Origin: an uncultured Acidimicrobiaceae bacterium
GTDB lineage: Bacteria; Actinomycetota; Acidimicrobiia; Acidimicrobiales; RAAP-2
Length of the DNA: 42,392 nucleotides
Direction of reading: 5' to 3'
NCBI GenBank assembly: GCA_937894805.1
Contig: CALAYR010000031.1
Coordinates: forward strand, 1 to 42,392
Part shown: in pieces, positions 41,350 through 42,392 of the stretch
How positions within the stretch are numbered: the first letter of the stretch is position 1
Layout of the letters: each line of letters starts with the position of its first letter
Made by a program: the position numbers and the translations under genes
Notes under the pieces: generated by a model
Databases searched by the model: none
The model's input: the letters and a program-made list of their open reading frames with translations, nothing else
Told to the model about the DNA's origin: nothing

Positions 41350-42392
41350 TTAGTCGGGGAGTCCGCCACTGCGGAACTTCAACTCCACAATCTTGACGTG
41401 ATCACCACTGAATGAACGGCCTGTCTCATACCAGCCCTGCTTGAGGAGGGCCGCGAGGTTGCGAGTCACGTAGATCTCATCTTGGGGCGATGTGGCGGGC
41501 CAGGCGGGACTGCCCGTTTCGGCCACGTACCAGAGTCGGGTGGTGTCGTCCTTTAAGTAGGGGTAGACCCAGCTCGGGAAGAAGTAGTTCTCACTAAAGA
41601 CATACTGCGAATTGCCGTTGATGTGAAAGCCCTGCGACCAGTCGAACATGAACTTTTGGCGTGACACGGTGAAGGTCGGGATGTCGGCTGCGGCCCAGGT
41701 GAATCCCAGCCAGGGGTCAATGACCGCGATGTCACCCGGTTGGCGGGCCGCTTCCATTTGGGCCACTGGAGTTTTTAAATCGATCGAGGGATAGTGGGCG
41801 CGGTTGGAGAGTCCGACGAAGAGGAGCGCCACCACGCTGATGGAAACTAACGCCTTGGTGACCTGCGGAGCGACGCGCCGTAGTCGCGGTTGGAGCTGGG
41901 TGAACAATGCGGCCATGAGAAGTAGTAGCGCGGGGTAGATCACCTCATCGGTGCGACCGCCACCAAAGGGGCTTCGCCGCACCAGTGCCAAGGCGGCCGA
42001 GAAGGCGAGCGCCAGAGCGGCGATGACAAGTGGTTCGGGCGTGCTGAGCGGGCGTCGTAGATAGCGCCATAGCGTCCCGGCGATGAGCGTTACCAAGAAC
42101 AGGGCCACGAGGGCCGAGATGGTGAGGCCGAGCACGGTGATGTGGTGATCGGGGTCGGGCTTGTGGCCCGTCGGCAGATCGAGCATCCAGTGGAAGAACT
42201 GCGACCCCATCGTCTGGAGCGAGAAGGCCAGTTTGTGAAAACTGCGAGTGTCGAGGAGGTAGCCACGGTTGCGCCACCCCACGTAGAGACCGTGCGATAG
42301 CTGCGAGAGCCAGACAATCCATTCGAAGGCGAAGCCGACTCCGACGATGGCCAGCAGCGCACTGACCTGGAGGCGCCGAGCCTTTTCACGCC
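41350..42392 (-). CDS. Polytopic membrane protein, GT-C-like (5' end missing, runs off right edge)
   Basis: The minus-strand frame is open to the window edge, so the true start lies beyond it; 347 codons are visible. Five or so hydrophobic helices occur (for example LAIVGVGFAFEWIVW, LTISALVALFLVTLIAG, IYPALLLLMAALF, ISVVALLFVGLS), followed by a soluble domain of about 130 residues. SPFGGGRTDEVIYPALLLL resembles the helix-joining loop of PMT/ArnT-type GT-C glycosyltransferases. The catalytic N-terminal loop is not in the window, so the family is tentative. The overall plan (helices then extracytoplasmic tail) echoes the proteins near 1.9-5.8 kb. Confidence 0.7.
   Translation of the reverse strand, partial: REKARRLQVSALLAIVGVGFAFEWIVWLSQLSHGLYVGWRNRGYLLDTRSFHKLAFSLQTMGSQFFHWMLDLPTGHKPDPDHHITVLGLTISALVALFLVTLIAGTLWRYLRRPLSTPEPLVIAALALAFSAALALVRRSPFGGGRTDEVIYPALLLLMAALFTQLQPRLRRVAPQVTKALVSISVVALLFVGLSNRAHYPSIDLKTPVAQMEAARQPGDIAVIDPWLGFTWAAADIPTFTVSRQKFMFDWSQGFHINGNSQYVFSENYFFPSWVYPYLKDDTTRLWYVAETGSPAWPATSPQDEIYVTRNLAALLKQGWYETGRSFSGDHVKIVELKFRSGGLPD

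Overview
The window looks like a compact chromosomal segment from a high-G+C actinobacterium (Actinomycetota). A free-living Acidimicrobiia-type lineage is my best guess. The clues are a MurA with Asp in place of the catalytic Cys, two adjacent PIG-L/LmbE deacetylases of the mycothiol type, a DUF5925-like AAA ATPase, an MgtE-N/CBS gene beside an Nramp-like transporter, and frequent GTG/TTG starts with ATGA, GTGA or TAATG overlaps. The taxonomic call is an inference from gene content, not from a marker-gene search. I see no insertion sequence, integrase, CRISPR array or phage gene.

Layout. 1-8.1 kb is a cell-surface region: a truncated secreted pentapeptide-repeat protein, a secreted peptidoglycan-binding-domain protein, two large membrane proteins with extracytoplasmic C-terminal parts (one GT-C/GT87-like, one DUF2079-like), an unknown anchored protein, and a secreted SGNH plus fibronectin-III protein. 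It looks more A+T-rich than the rest. 8.2-10.9 kb holds murA, a MeaB-type GTPase and a small membrane protein. 10.9-13.8 kb is sulfate assimilation: cysD-cysN on the minus strand, divergent from cysH. 13.9-16.6 kb has a membrane protein, tRNA-Ala(CGC), an anchored secreted protein and a family 2 glycosyltransferase. 16.64-17.04 kb has no convincing gene but is rich in RNA-like hairpins.

17.0-19.2 kb (minus) carries a sugar-nucleotidyltransferase-like gene coupled to a KAS III gene, next to a hotdog thioesterase. 19.3-25.3 kb (plus) has threonine aldolase, a DCC-family protein, the MgtE-N/CBS plus Nramp metal module with a hairpin-rich leader, and the two PIG-L enzymes. 25.3-29.3 kb (minus) has the AAA ATPase, ahcY with a strong terminator, and ychF. 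29.3-31.9 kb is a complete NMT1/SsuA-type ABC importer. 32-35.6 kb has an anchored acidic protein, a predicted beta-propeller, tRNA-Arg(CCU), a second SGNH protein, a 54-residue zinc-ribbon gene and yaaA. 35.8-39.9 kb is pstSCAB with a candidate PHO box. The window ends with an amidase and a truncated membrane protein.

The most interesting signals are the structured RNA candidate near 16.8-17.04 kb, the multi-hairpin leader before the Nramp gene, a CysH that has lost one of its four iron-sulfur Cys ligands, and three convergent gene pairs whose stop codons share one CTAG tetranucleotide. One of those pairs supports the tiny zinc-ribbon gene.
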